Source: Bacteroidota bacterium | Lineage (GTDB): Bacteria > Bacteroidota > Ignavibacteria > Kryptoniales > JAKASW01 | DNA: 64,000 nt | Reading direction: 5' to 3' | NCBI GenBank assembly: GCA_021812985.1 | Contig: JAKAMG010000007.1 | Span: forward strand, 1 to 64,000 | Part shown: in pieces, positions 1 through 9,984 of the stretch | Layout of the letters: every line of letters begins with the position of its first letter | Position numbering within the stretch: the first letter of the stretch is position 1 | The notes under the pieces: generated by a model | Database searches by the model: none | What the model saw: the letters and a program-made list of their open reading frames with translations, nothing else | What the model was told of the DNA's origin: nothing | Position numbers and translations under genes: made by a program

Positions 1-315
1 ATTGGAGGGCAAACTGGGCCGAACCTTTATTCAGTCCGGTCGGCTGCATCGACAGGCAGGAGTGTGCCATACTACAGGCTCAGCTTTTCGGTATGTGTGG
101 ATATACCACTTGTCTCTCTGCATTCGATACCGCTTGAATGAAATCATGTGGGCCCAAGGGATCCACGGCCAGGAGCGTCGTCAGGCGGATCGAGCAAATC
201 GGCTCGGGTGTGAATTCACATCCGAATGTTGAAGGAGAGGGGTGGCATTGCTATTTTTTTTATTGCCAGGTGAAACCTGGTGGTCGTTCACGTAAACGAA
301 CAGAAGGGTCTCGAC

Positions 316-2301
316 ATGAAAAAGGTTTCGCGGTTTAGTCTGGTACTTATACTCCTCGCAAATTTGAATGGGGTCATGGCACAGTCTCGCAACGTGCCGT
401 TTCAGCTAAAAGATTTGAGGAGCATGGTCGGTGTTTCAGATCCTCAGATTGCACCCGACGGCTCCAGGATCGCATACGTCGTTTCGAGGGTCGACTGGGA
501 GAAGGATAAGCGAATTCCAGAAATAGAACTGCTCACGCTCGAAAACGGGGCGACGAGAACTCTGACTTACAAACGGGAGGGGATAGGAGGTTTGCGCTGG
601 TCGCCGGACGGAAAAAGGCTCGCTTTCATGGCGGAAGACCCTGACTCAAAGAAGTCGCAAGTGTTTGTCATGCGCATGGACGGTGGCGACCCGGTAAGGA
701 TAACAGATTCGAAGACCGGAGTGGAGGAGTTTTCCTGGAGCCCGGATGGGGCGACGATCGCCTTTGTCGCACAGGACACGATTCCCAATCCCGAGGCAAT
801 TAAGCACCATGAAGATGCGTTTGAGGTTACGGATAACAACTATACTGTCCGCAAGGAGCTTCAGCCCTGGCATGTATGGATGGTGTCTTCAGACGGGGGG
901 AACGCCAAGAGGCTGACCGAAGGAAAATGGAGTGTACGTACAGATCAGGAGACGATGTCACCTCTGGCTTGGTCGGCAGACGGCAAGTCCGTGACCTTCC
1001 AGCGTTTCCCGGATGTTTGGGAGGGGAATGGCTGGCACTGCGTGATTTCATCTGTTGACACCGGCTCGGCTAAGGTCTCCGTCACTGTCTCGGAACAGGG
1101 TTCCGGCACGCCAAGCTACGCCCCACAGACGGGTACTTTCGCTTTCATGCGACCGAGAAACGGGGACCAGAATAACGGTAATGCCGTTTATGTCAAAACG
1201 AACGGACAGATCAATGACGCTACCAAGGACCTTGCCAGAAACATAAACGGATACGTCTGGCTCCCAGACGGGAAATCGCTACTCCTTTCAGGTGAAAAGG
1301 GGACGCGTGCTGTCCTGTGGCGACAACCTGTCGATGGACCTGCCGCCATGTTAGATCTCGGCGACGTCGAGGCGGGAAGCGAGATCAGCGTTTCAAATAA
1401 CGGTGTCATTGCCTTCGTCGGCAGCACGCCAGAGCATCCGTCTGAACTGTATGTACTGAAGAGCCTTGAATCCCAACCGCTAAGGCTCACAGACCTTAAT
1501 TCGTTTGTAGATACTCTGTTACTTGGAAAGAGCAAGGGGGTTGACTGGAAGGGGCCGAATAATTTCGACGAAGACGGCGTCCTGACTTATCCTGTCGGCT
1601 ATGAATCTGGCAAGAAGTACCCATTGGTGCTTGTGATTCACGGCGGTCCTGAGGCAGCATCCACGCTACGATTCTCTCCGCTCGTACAGCTTCTTGCCGC
1701 ACAGGGATTCTTTGTCTTCCAGCCAAACTACCGCGGCAGTACGAATCTTGGCGACGCATATCAACATGCTATCTTTCGCGATACTGGCGAAGGGCCAGGG
1801 AAAGATGTAATGGCAGGCCTCAAGAAGATTCAGGAGTCCGGTATGATAGATGAAAGTCGAATTGGTATAACCGGCTGGTCGTATGGTGGTTACATGACAT
1901 CGTGGCTTAATGGAAGGTATCCGGATAAATGGAAGGCGGCCGTCGAAGGCGCGGCGCTCAACGACTGGGTCATGGATTACACTATTGCCTACTATCAAAC
2001 CGGGGATATTTATTTCTTCGGAGGCTCTCCCTGGGTGAAGAAGTATTGGGATATTTGGCGTGACCAGTCTCCAATTGTCTTCGCAGACAAGGTGAAAGCC
2101 CCGACTTTGATAATGGGAGACGCGGGGGATGGTAATGTCCCGATAGTCAACAGTTATGAAATGTACCATGCTCTTCGCGACAACGGTGTCCATACCCGTT
2201 TCTTCGTCTATCCGGCTGACACTCATTTTCCGGGGGATATAGTCAGGACCTCGGATGTCTACGGACGTTGGGTTGACTGGATGGTTAAGTACCTTAAGTA
2301 A
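316..2301 (+). CDS. S9 family peptidase (prolyl oligopeptidase / acylaminoacyl-peptidase-like), secreted
   Basis: Signal peptide MKKVSRFSLVLILLANLNGVMAQ; repeated WSPDG propeller motifs (TolB-like); C-terminal alpha/beta hydrolase with GWSYGGYM nucleophile elbow. The ORF track start at 280 is probably upstream of the true ATG at 316. Confidence 0.9.
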   Translation: MKKVSRFSLVLILLANLNGVMAQSRNVPFQLKDLRSMVGVSDPQIAPDGSRIAYVVSRVDWEKDKRIPEIELLTLENGATRTLTYKREGIGGLRWSPDGKRLAFMAEDPDSKKSQVFVMRMDGGDPVRITDSKTGVEEFSWSPDGATIAFVAQDTIPNPEAIKHHEDAFEVTDNNYTVRKELQPWHVWMVSSDGGNAKRLTEGKWSVRTDQETMSPLAWSADGKSVTFQRFPDVWEGNGWHCVISSVDTGSAKVSVTVSEQGSGTPSYAPQTGTFAFMRPRNGDQNNGNAVYVKTNGQINDATKDLARNINGYVWLPDGKSLLLSGEKGTRAVLWRQPVDGPAAMLDLGDVEAGSEISVSNNGVIAFVGSTPEHPSELYVLKSLESQPLRLTDLNSFVDTLLLGKSKGVDWKGPNNFDEDGVLTYPVGYESGKKYPLVLVIHGGPEAASTLRFSPLVQLLAAQGFFVFQPNYRGSTNLGDAYQHAIFRDTGEGPGKDVMAGLKKIQESGMIDESRIGITGWSYGGYMTSWLNGRYPDKWKAAVEGAALNDWVMDYTIAYYQTGDIYFFGGSPWVKKYWDIWRDQSPIVFADKVKAPTLIMGDAGDGNVPIVNSYEMYHALRDNGVHTRFFVYPADTHFPGDIVRTSDVYGRWVDWMVKYLK

Positions 2302-2385
2302 GACGATAATCTTGACAGGAAGAAAAGTGCGCGGGCTTTTAGATTAGGGTGGCTTCGTCATATAAGCCGGGAAAGAGAGATTGAG

Positions 2386-3165
2386 TTGGTCATTGAAATG
2401 AAAGACGTCTCCTTGAGAAGAGACGGCACGCGAATACTTCAGGATGTCAGCTGGAATGTTGGTGAGGGTGAAAACTGGGCCATCATCGGTTTGAACGGCT
2501 CGGGGAAGACATCTATTCTCAGCATGATAAGCGGCTATATCTTTCCGTCAAGCGGCCAACTGAAGGTCCTCGGATGTGCGTTCGGTGAATGCGATATTCG
2601 CCAATTGCGGAGATCCATTGGCTGGGTGAGCTCTTCGTTGCAGGAAAATCTCCACGCGGACGACAGCGCCGAGGATATCGTTCTGAGTGGAAGGTACGCG
2701 AGCATAGGCCTGTATGAAAAACCGGCGAAGTCTGATATCTCGAAGGCGAATGAGCTCATGGAACAATTCGGTTGTACCGGGTTCAGGCTTCGACCTTACT
2801 CAACACTCTCCCAAGGGGAGCGGCAGCGCGTTGTTCTAGCGCGTGCTCTAATGAACTCTCCGAAGCTTCTAATTCTCGATGAGCCCTGCACGGGACTCGA
2901 CCTTTTTGCAAGAGAACATTTCTTATCTGCGGTAACTTCGATATCTGAATCCCCTAACCCGCCAACAATTCTCTATGTGTCCCACCATATTGAGGAGATA
3001 CTTCCGGCGTTTGGCAGGACGCTCCTCCTCAAGAAGGGGAAGGTGCATTCAGCAGGGAAATCGCGGGCGATCCTAACAGAAGTCAACCTGACTGACTTCT
3101 TTGAGTTTCCCGTCAGCGTCGCATGGAGGGGGCAGAGACCATGTATCCACGTGGATGGATTGTAA
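2386..3165 (+). CDS. ABC transporter ATP-binding protein (orphan, ModF/YlmA-like)
   Basis: Walker A GLNGSGKTS, signature LSQGERQRV, Walker B LLILDEP; no permease gene adjacent. Start may be ATG 2398. Confidence 0.85.
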   Translation: MVIEMKDVSLRRDGTRILQDVSWNVGEGENWAIIGLNGSGKTSILSMISGYIFPSSGQLKVLGCAFGECDIRQLRRSIGWVSSSLQENLHADDSAEDIVLSGRYASIGLYEKPAKSDISKANELMEQFGCTGFRLRPYSTLSQGERQRVVLARALMNSPKLLILDEPCTGLDLFAREHFLSAVTSISESPNPPTILYVSHHIEEILPAFGRTLLLKKGKVHSAGKSRAILTEVNLTDFFEFPVSVAWRGQRPCIHVDGL

Positions 3166-3206
3166 GGCGGTTTATCCTTTGGCGGCCTGATTCAGGTCCG
3201 GATGGG

Positions 3207-4292
3207 TTACCTGGCGACCCTGGCCGTGTTGTACATGCCGGCCGCGAAGAAAACGATATTCGCCAGCCAGGCGGTCAGGAGAGGGTTCACGAGCCCGTCG
3301 TATCCCAGAACCTGGCTCAGCTTGATCACTAGCAGATAGATGAAAGAGACGAGTATACTGATCCCGAACTCAAGGGCGAGGCCGCTGCGTTTCTTTCGTG
3401 CCGAAAGGGGTACGCCGAAGAATACGACAATGATTGCGGCGAACGGGAAAGACACCTTCGAATAATAGTCCACCTCGTAACGTGCTACGTCGTTCCCGCT
3501 CTTTCTCTGAAGCTCAATGAATCGTTTCAGCTGATCGTAGTTCATATCCTTGGGATTCAGCTCTTTTTCCGCCAGGTCGTAAGGCTTGAACGTAATTTCT
3601 TTCAGCGGTAAAGATGTAACTGTCTTAAAAGTCTCAGACGGACCGTTGAAGGATCTTTCTATCACTCGGTTAAGCACCCATTCGTTCTTCGTGGTGTCGT
3701 AACTCATGCTGGCGGCGTCGTACCTCTTTACCAGATATGTCAAATTCGTGTCGGCAAATTCCTGCACCGAAACCTTCTGTGCCGTGTTGTTGTAGTCGTC
3801 ATAGTAACCAATTGAGACTATCCTGCTCCTGCTGTCCAGCATGAATATGTTGTACTTCCACCATCCCTCGTGGTGCTGCTGAAGATAAACCTTCTCGATC
3901 CTGAACTTCTCGTGATTAGCTTTCGGCACAACCCACTCGTTGAAGTAGACCATCACCACGCAGATGATGGACGAAACAGCGAGAAAGGGAAGGAGTATGC
4001 GGTAAATATCAACCCCGGAGCTCTTGATCGTGATTATTTCGTTATTGTTTGACATTCTCCCGGTTGTGAAGAGGCTCGCAAGAAGTACGGCCACGGGAGT
4101 TATCAGAGTTAAAATCTCCGGAGTGAAGACAAGATAGTATCGCGCGATAAGCAGGAGCCCTACGCCATGATCGAGAAAGTCATCGAGGTGTTCCATTAAA
4201 TCGACCAGCACAAAAATTGCTGCAAACGCGATCAGGGAAAATAGTATAACGCTCACGAACTGCCTGACGATATAGAGGTCGAGCTTCTTCAA
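3207..4292 (-). CDS. LptF/LptG family permease (YjgP/YjgQ)
   Basis: N-terminal MKKLDLYIVRQFVSVILFSLIAFAAIFVLVDLMEHLDDFLDHG and C-terminal membrane helices typical of LptF/G; paired with a second such gene. Confidence 0.85.
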   Translation of the reverse strand: MKKLDLYIVRQFVSVILFSLIAFAAIFVLVDLMEHLDDFLDHGVGLLLIARYYLVFTPEILTLITPVAVLLASLFTTGRMSNNNEIITIKSSGVDIYRILLPFLAVSSIICVVMVYFNEWVVPKANHEKFRIEKVYLQQHHEGWWKYNIFMLDSRSRIVSIGYYDDYNNTAQKVSVQEFADTNLTYLVKRYDAASMSYDTTKNEWVLNRVIERSFNGPSETFKTVTSLPLKEITFKPYDLAEKELNPKDMNYDQLKRFIELQRKSGNDVARYEVDYYSKVSFPFAAIIVVFFGVPLSARKKRSGLALEFGISILVSFIYLLVIKLSQVLGYDGLVNPLLTAWLANIVFFAAGMYNTARVAR

Positions 4293-4293
4293 A

Positions 4294-5685
4294 TCATCTT
4301 TCCCGTCTGGATATTTGTTCGCGAGTTTCGTCCGAAACCCATCTTCGCGGCATGAACTTCATGAAGGAGTCCCAGCTGATTATGACCGTCTCGCGCGAGA
4401 CCTTGTAAGTTAGGAGCAGCCCAGCGGAGCCGAGGACCATGTTCGCGAGCCACATTGCCATGAATGGGCTCAGGAGTTCACGGTCGGCAAGTTTCTCTCC
4501 CGCAATCAGGAACGCCCAGTACACGAGGAAGAAAAGGAGGCTGAGCCCCGCCGACACGCCGAAGTTGCCGCGGCGCGCCATCATGCCGAGCGGCGCCCCG
4601 AGGAGAACGAATATTATTGCGGCAAAGGGTATGGAATATTTTTTTTCGATCTCCACCTGATAGGAGTAAATCTGCCGTCTGATGTTGTCAACGCCTGACT
4701 GAAGACTCCTGACAATGGCGGAGATAGACGAGACCCTTGCTTCCGCTTGCCGTAAGAGAGCGGTCGAATCTGTCGGAGATACACCTCCTAGACGGCTCTG
4801 GGTGGGAGAAATTAGTCCGGTGAAACTGGCGCGGACATAAGTGTTCAACTGTCTCTGCAGGGCAGCCTTGTCGTTTTCCATTCCCGCCACGATGACCCTC
4901 ATTGAATCAGCGCTCAGCTCGCGGTCGCCGCGCTGAAACGCCTGCTCGGATGACTGCTCGAACGCAAAGCCCTGGGCCTTGAGAACTATCTGCTGGTGCT
5001 GGAACCGAACACGCTGATAAACCCCGACCTGGTTGTTGTCGTACTGGTCGACCTCGCCGTCGTACAAGAGCATTATGATGTTTCGCAGATCGGGTGAGAA
5101 TCCGACCTTTCCTCGCTCAGCCGTGATAGTCGTGAACTTCTGTGGGTCGGAGAAATCGAAAATGGTCACGCCGAAAAGTTCAGTCGAATTCGGAACCGTT
5201 TTTCTCACGAGGATGGCGTGTCCGTCTATCTCCTGCGAAAACTGTCCCGGCTCTATCGTGAACGTCGGTTTCTTGCGCCTGATGTCAATCATGATTGTTT
5301 TGGCACTGTGGTTCGCGTCAGGAAGCACGTCGTTGTCAAAGAGGACGAGAAGGTAGAATACTCCTATCGATGCCACGAGCACAGGCAGCATCATTCGGAC
5401 GAGACTGATGCCGGAGCCCTTTATTGCTGTCACCTCGTTGCTCGACGATAGGCCGCCAAATGCCATGAGCACTGCTACAAGCACGGACATAGGAACGGCG
5501 AGCACCACTATCCATGCCATATTGAAAATGATAAGCTGGCTGATGACGATTAGGCTCAGTCCCTTGCCGACGATCTGGTCCATTGACTGCATAAGAAACT
5601 GCAGCAGAAATATGAAGCTGATGACTACCATCGAAAAGACAAACGGCCCGACGTGCCGCCTCAGTATGTAAAGGGCGATCTTCAC
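4294..5685 (-). CDS. LptF/LptG family permease (YjgP/YjgQ)
   Basis: MKIALYILRRHVGPFVFSMVVISFIFLLQFLMQSMDQIVGKGLS, conserved PFAAIIFVLLGAPLGMMARRG; adjacent to its paralogue. Confidence 0.85.
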   Translation of the reverse strand: MKIALYILRRHVGPFVFSMVVISFIFLLQFLMQSMDQIVGKGLSLIVISQLIIFNMAWIVVLAVPMSVLVAVLMAFGGLSSSNEVTAIKGSGISLVRMMLPVLVASIGVFYLLVLFDNDVLPDANHSAKTIMIDIRRKKPTFTIEPGQFSQEIDGHAILVRKTVPNSTELFGVTIFDFSDPQKFTTITAERGKVGFSPDLRNIIMLLYDGEVDQYDNNQVGVYQRVRFQHQQIVLKAQGFAFEQSSEQAFQRGDRELSADSMRVIVAGMENDKAALQRQLNTYVRASFTGLISPTQSRLGGVSPTDSTALLRQAEARVSSISAIVRSLQSGVDNIRRQIYSYQVEIEKKYSIPFAAIIFVLLGAPLGMMARRGNFGVSAGLSLLFFLVYWAFLIAGEKLADRELLSPFMAMWLANMVLGSAGLLLTYKVSRETVIISWDSFMKFMPRRWVSDETREQISRRER

Positions 5686-5957
5686 GAGATGAATATAGCA
5701 ATAAGCCTCCGTTGCCTCAATGAAGGGGAAGAGGCCGTTCTTCCACCGCCTGCGCTTTTCTGGTGGATGCGTCCGTTCAAGTCCTAGCGTTTGACGGTTT
5801 TGCTCCCCGTATTATATTTACACCTGACATGCGGACTTTTATTTCCCCTATCCCGACGAATTCCGATCTGCTGAATGCAGTCTCTCGGGCTATCGCGGTG
5901 CTGATGGCAAGCCGGGAAAATTAAGCCGCTTCAGTCCACAAAATTTCTGGAGGCAAG

Positions 5958-7583
5958 GTGCAACCGGTAATCTCGATGAACTTCATAGATTACATGATCC
6001 TCGGCGCGTACGTGCTCGTGACGATCGTTGTCGGATACGCTCTCAAAAAATACATGAAGACAAGCGAAGACTTCTTTCTGTCCGGAAGGTCGCTCCCGAG
6101 CTGGATAACTAGTCTTGCATTTCTCTCCGCCAATTTAGGGGCGCTCGAAGTGATTGGGATGGTGGCAAACTCCGCGAAGTACGGAATCCTTACCGTCCAT
6201 TTCTACTGGATTGGTGCGATCCCGGCCATGATTTTCCTAGGACTCTTCATGATGCCTTTCTATTACAGCACGAAAGTGCGGAGCGTTCCCGAGTATCTCA
6301 AGCACAGGTACAATGAGGCGACGCGCGGACTCAACGCGCTCTCCTTCGCTATCATGACGCTCCTCATGAGCGGCATTAGCATGTATGCCATGGCGCTTCT
6401 CTTCGAGCTTACGCTCGGCTGGTCGCTCACATCGAGCATCCTGCTTTCGGCGCTAGTTGTGCTGATATACGTTTTCTTCGGGGGTCTCTCTTCTTCCATC
6501 TACAACGAAGTCATACAGTTCTTCCTTATTTGGCTCGGCCTTCTCCCCGTAGTCTACATCGGTCTCCATGCCGTTGGAGGGTTTGCCGGGCTTGTTTCCA
6601 GGATTCCGCCTTCCTTCATGCATGCCTGGCAGCATATGGGGAGCGCTTCCGATAACCCGATGGGGGTCGACTGGCTTGGGGTTGTCCTCGGGCTCGGTTT
6701 CGTCCTCTCGTTTGGATACTGGACCACTGACTTCCTGGTTGTGCAGCGCGCGATGGCTTCGGAGAATCTCTCGGCCGCGAGGCGAACTCCGCTGATCGCC
6801 TCATTCCCAAAGATGCTCGTCCCGATCATCGTGGTTGTTCCCGGGCTGCTCGCGGTGGCGCTCCTCCCGCAGTTCAAAGTGGTGCCCGGCGGTCCGTCGC
6901 CTGACTACAACTCGGCGCTGATACTCATGTTCGCTCGTTATTTGCCGAACGGCATCCTGGGGCTTGCGATCACCGGGCTTCTCGCAAGCTTCATGTCTGG
7001 GATGGCGGGGAACGTAACGGCCTTCAACACAGTCTGGACGTACGATATTTACGGAAGCTATATAAAGCCCAACATGCCGGACGAGCATTATCTCAGGATG
7101 GGGAAATACGCCACTGTCTTCGGAGTGGTCTTCAGTATAGGTACTGCTTACATAGTTCAGTCATTCCCGAATCTGATGGACTACATGCAGCTGATTTTTA
7201 CATTTTTTAACGCCCCGCTTTTCGCGACATTTCTTCTCGGTATGTTCTGGAAAAGGACTACTCCGTGGGGCGGGTTCTGGGGATTGTTACTCGGCATCAT
7301 GGCGGCAGCCACGCATTACTTGATGTACCAGCTTCACATAGTTCACTACTCGAGCGAGATGGCCGCGAACTTTTATCAGGCGTGGTGGGCCTGGTGCACG
7401 GACTTCGTCATGACGATTGTCATCAGTCTCTTCACGAAGCCGAAGCCGGAGTCGGAACTCGTAGGTCTCGTTTACGGCCTGACTCCGAAGGCGCATTCTG
7501 ACGAGCGCTTCTTCAGGCGCCCCGCCTTCTGGGGAATTCTCGCGCTGGTCGTCATGGTCGTACTCAACCTGCTCTTCTGGTAA
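5958..7583 (+). CDS. Sodium:solute symporter (SSS family)
   Basis: SEDFFLSGRSLPSW motif, multiple hydrophobic helices, GLAITGLLASFMSGMAGNVTAFNTVWTYDIY. Confidence 0.9.
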   Translation: MQPVISMNFIDYMILGAYVLVTIVVGYALKKYMKTSEDFFLSGRSLPSWITSLAFLSANLGALEVIGMVANSAKYGILTVHFYWIGAIPAMIFLGLFMMPFYYSTKVRSVPEYLKHRYNEATRGLNALSFAIMTLLMSGISMYAMALLFELTLGWSLTSSILLSALVVLIYVFFGGLSSSIYNEVIQFFLIWLGLLPVVYIGLHAVGGFAGLVSRIPPSFMHAWQHMGSASDNPMGVDWLGVVLGLGFVLSFGYWTTDFLVVQRAMASENLSAARRTPLIASFPKMLVPIIVVVPGLLAVALLPQFKVVPGGPSPDYNSALILMFARYLPNGILGLAITGLLASFMSGMAGNVTAFNTVWTYDIYGSYIKPNMPDEHYLRMGKYATVFGVVFSIGTAYIVQSFPNLMDYMQLIFTFFNAPLFATFLLGMFWKRTTPWGGFWGLLLGIMAAATHYLMYQLHIVHYSSEMAANFYQAWWAWCTDFVMTIVISLFTKPKPESELVGLVYGLTPKAHSDERFFRRPAFWGILALVVMVVLNLLFW

Positions 7584-7605
7584 GAAAAGAATCGGAGACA
7601 ATACA

Positions 7606-7839
7606 ATGGAATCATCAGAGCCGCGCCGACATTTCTTCGACTTGAAGATCCCGCTGGGAAGCCTGTTAGGTTTTTACGGCTTACTCCTTCTGGTGTACGG
7701 GCTCGTAGGTCCGCGCGATATATATCAGAAATCGGCAAACCTGGATGTAAACGCGATCTGGGGCGTCATTATGATACTCATATCGGCTGCGTTTCTACTG
7801 AGCGCCTTTTTCGAAAGGCGCAACCGAAGCAATTCATAG
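7606..7839 (+). CDS. Small two-TM membrane protein, unknown function
   Basis: 77-aa ORF with two hydrophobic segments immediately downstream of the symporter. Confidence 0.55.
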   Translation: MESSEPRRHFFDLKIPLGSLLGFYGLLLLVYGLVGPRDIYQKSANLDVNAIWGVIMILISAAFLLSAFFERRNRSNS

Positions 7840-8165
7840 TTGAGGTTTACCGGTCAGCGGCTGAACAGGTGTGCGTTCGGCGGCCAGGCATGTTCGCCGG
7901 CGACTTTATCCGAGTTCCAATGGCACGTATGGTGTGCCGGCAAACTTGAGAGGAGAACTTTTGATTTGCGGCGTTCTATTATGGATTTGGTATTCAACCC
8001 CTCAAGGAGCTATTTTCTCTCTGTAGAGGCGGCACTTGGTCCACAATGGAATTGCGATGAATCCTATCCGAAAAAGAGACTTGAATCAACAGGTGAGAGA
8101 AGAATGCCAGTTGCGGTGAAGCAAGATTCTTCCGAAGAAAAACCAACTGCGTTTGTGGAGGCTTG

Positions 8166-9974
8166 ATGGCTGCGGCCGTAGAATTTAATACGCTTACCGA
8201 GATGTTCTCGCGGCTCTGTGCGAAGTACAAGGGAAGCGGGAGGTACGTCTACCGTCACAAGGTCGACGGCAAGTACGTGGGTATGACCTACGACGAGCTA
8301 TTCTCGAAGGTCGAGCTCTTCGCCCATGGACTGCATGCGCTCGGACTGAAACAGGGAGACAAAGTTGCGATCCTTTCCGAAAACAGGCCGGAGTGGCCTA
8401 TCGCTGATATTGCATGTCTCACGCTCGGTCTTGTCGACGTTCCCATATTCCCAACCCTGACGGCTAAACAGATAGAGTATATACTCATAAACGGCGACGT
8501 CTCAACCGTGGTGTTATCCAACTCATACCAGCTCAACAAAATCACGCGCATAAAAGATGCTGTCAAGAAACTGGATCACGTGATCGTTATGAATCGCCTC
8601 GAAGGGGCGAAGGATAAATACGTCCTCGATTTCCAGGAAGTGTATGAGACGGGGAAGAGGCCTAGCGAAAAGGATCCGTCGCGCTTCAAGTCCTGGCTTG
8701 GACAGGCGAAGCCATCTGACGTCGCGACGATAATTTATACAAGCGGAACCACCGGCGAGCCTAAAGGCGTGGTTCTCACGCACGCGAACTTTGTCTCGAA
8801 CATCAAGGGGGCATTCGACCATATCTCCATCACCGAAGAGGACTCGCTCCTTTCATTCCTGCCCATTTCTCACAGCTTTGAGAGGATGGCCGGATACTAC
8901 ACCGCACTTTCCGCCGGTGCTGTTGTGTCTTACGCTGAAAGCATCGAGACTGTCGCACAGAACCTGCTCGAGGTGAGGCCCACAATCGTGACCACAGTGC
9001 CAAGGCTGTTTGAACGAATGCACACGCTGATTATAAAGAACGTCGAAGGGGGACCGCCGGCCAAAAAAAGAATTTTCTATTGGGCGCTGAACGTCGGGAA
9101 GAAGTATGTCGCCGCGAGAAAACGCGGTATGGTTGGACCTGTTCTCCGTTCGGAACACGCACTCGCAGACAAGCTGGTCTTCTCAAAGCTGAGAGAGCGC
9201 ATGGGAGGAAGGATAAATTTCTTCGTCAGCGGTGGTGCAGCCCTCTCCAGAGAGCTCGGCGAGTTCTTCGAGGCCGTTGGGATTCTGATAATTGAAGGTT
9301 ACGGCATGACCGAGTCTTCGCCGGTCATATCCGCGAACAGGATGGACGATTACAAGTTCGGGAGTGTAGGCAAGCCGCTTAACAATGTGCAGGTGAAGAT
9401 TGCAGAAGATGGCGAAATACTGACACGCGGTCCGCACGTTATGTCGGGCTATTACAAGAACAAAGAGGCCACCAGAGAGGCCATCGACAGCGATGGCTGG
9501 CTCCATACCGGCGACATTGGACATTTTGATACTGACGGGTTCATCGTAATTACAGACAGGAAGAAGCATCTATTCGTGAACTCAGGCGGGAAGAATATAG
9601 CCCCGCAGCCTATCGAGAACCTCATACAGCAGAGTCGCTACGTCGACCAGGTGATCCTGATTGGGGATAAGAGGCGCTTCAACACTGCGCTAATAGTTCC
9701 TGATTTCGAAGCGCTCAGTCAGCTCGCGGGTGAGCTCGGCGTCGGTAGCGGCACGGAGACTGAGCTGGTAAACAATGACCGGATCTACGAAGCAATCCGG
9801 AAAGATATCAACGAACTGCAGAAGGACCTCGCGAAATATGAACAGGTGCGGAGATTCAAACTTCTCCCGAACCAGTTCACGATAGAGTCGGGTGACCTTA
9901 CACCGACACTGAAAATCAAGAGAAAGGTTGTGGAGCAGAAGTACGCCGACCTTATAGAATCAATGTACAACTGA
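8166..9974 (+). CDS. Long-chain acyl-CoA synthetase (AMP-forming)
   Basis: TIIYTSGTTGEPKGVVLTH AMP-binding motif, GYGMTESSPV, GWLHTGDIG, DRKKHLFVNSGGKNIAPQPIE. Confidence 0.93.
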   Translation: MAAAVEFNTLTEMFSRLCAKYKGSGRYVYRHKVDGKYVGMTYDELFSKVELFAHGLHALGLKQGDKVAILSENRPEWPIADIACLTLGLVDVPIFPTLTAKQIEYILINGDVSTVVLSNSYQLNKITRIKDAVKKLDHVIVMNRLEGAKDKYVLDFQEVYETGKRPSEKDPSRFKSWLGQAKPSDVATIIYTSGTTGEPKGVVLTHANFVSNIKGAFDHISITEEDSLLSFLPISHSFERMAGYYTALSAGAVVSYAESIETVAQNLLEVRPTIVTTVPRLFERMHTLIIKNVEGGPPAKKRIFYWALNVGKKYVAARKRGMVGPVLRSEHALADKLVFSKLRERMGGRINFFVSGGAALSRELGEFFEAVGILIIEGYGMTESSPVISANRMDDYKFGSVGKPLNNVQVKIAEDGEILTRGPHVMSGYYKNKEATREAIDSDGWLHTGDIGHFDTDGFIVITDRKKHLFVNSGGKNIAPQPIENLIQQSRYVDQVILIGDKRRFNTALIVPDFEALSQLAGELGVGSGTETELVNNDRIYEAIRKDINELQKDLAKYEQVRRFKLLPNQFTIESGDLTPTLKIKRKVVEQKYADLIESMYN

Positions 9975-9984
9975 CGGAATCGAG

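Noticed and set aside
2-338. Short ORFs at the window start
   Set aside because: Overlapping frames with no motifs; likely intergenic region upstream of the S9 peptidase.
7840-8166. 108-aa ORF between the small membrane protein and acyl-CoA synthetase
   Set aside because: No recognisable domain, Cys/Arg-rich odd composition, abuts the previous stop with no RBS; more likely intergenic/leader sequence.
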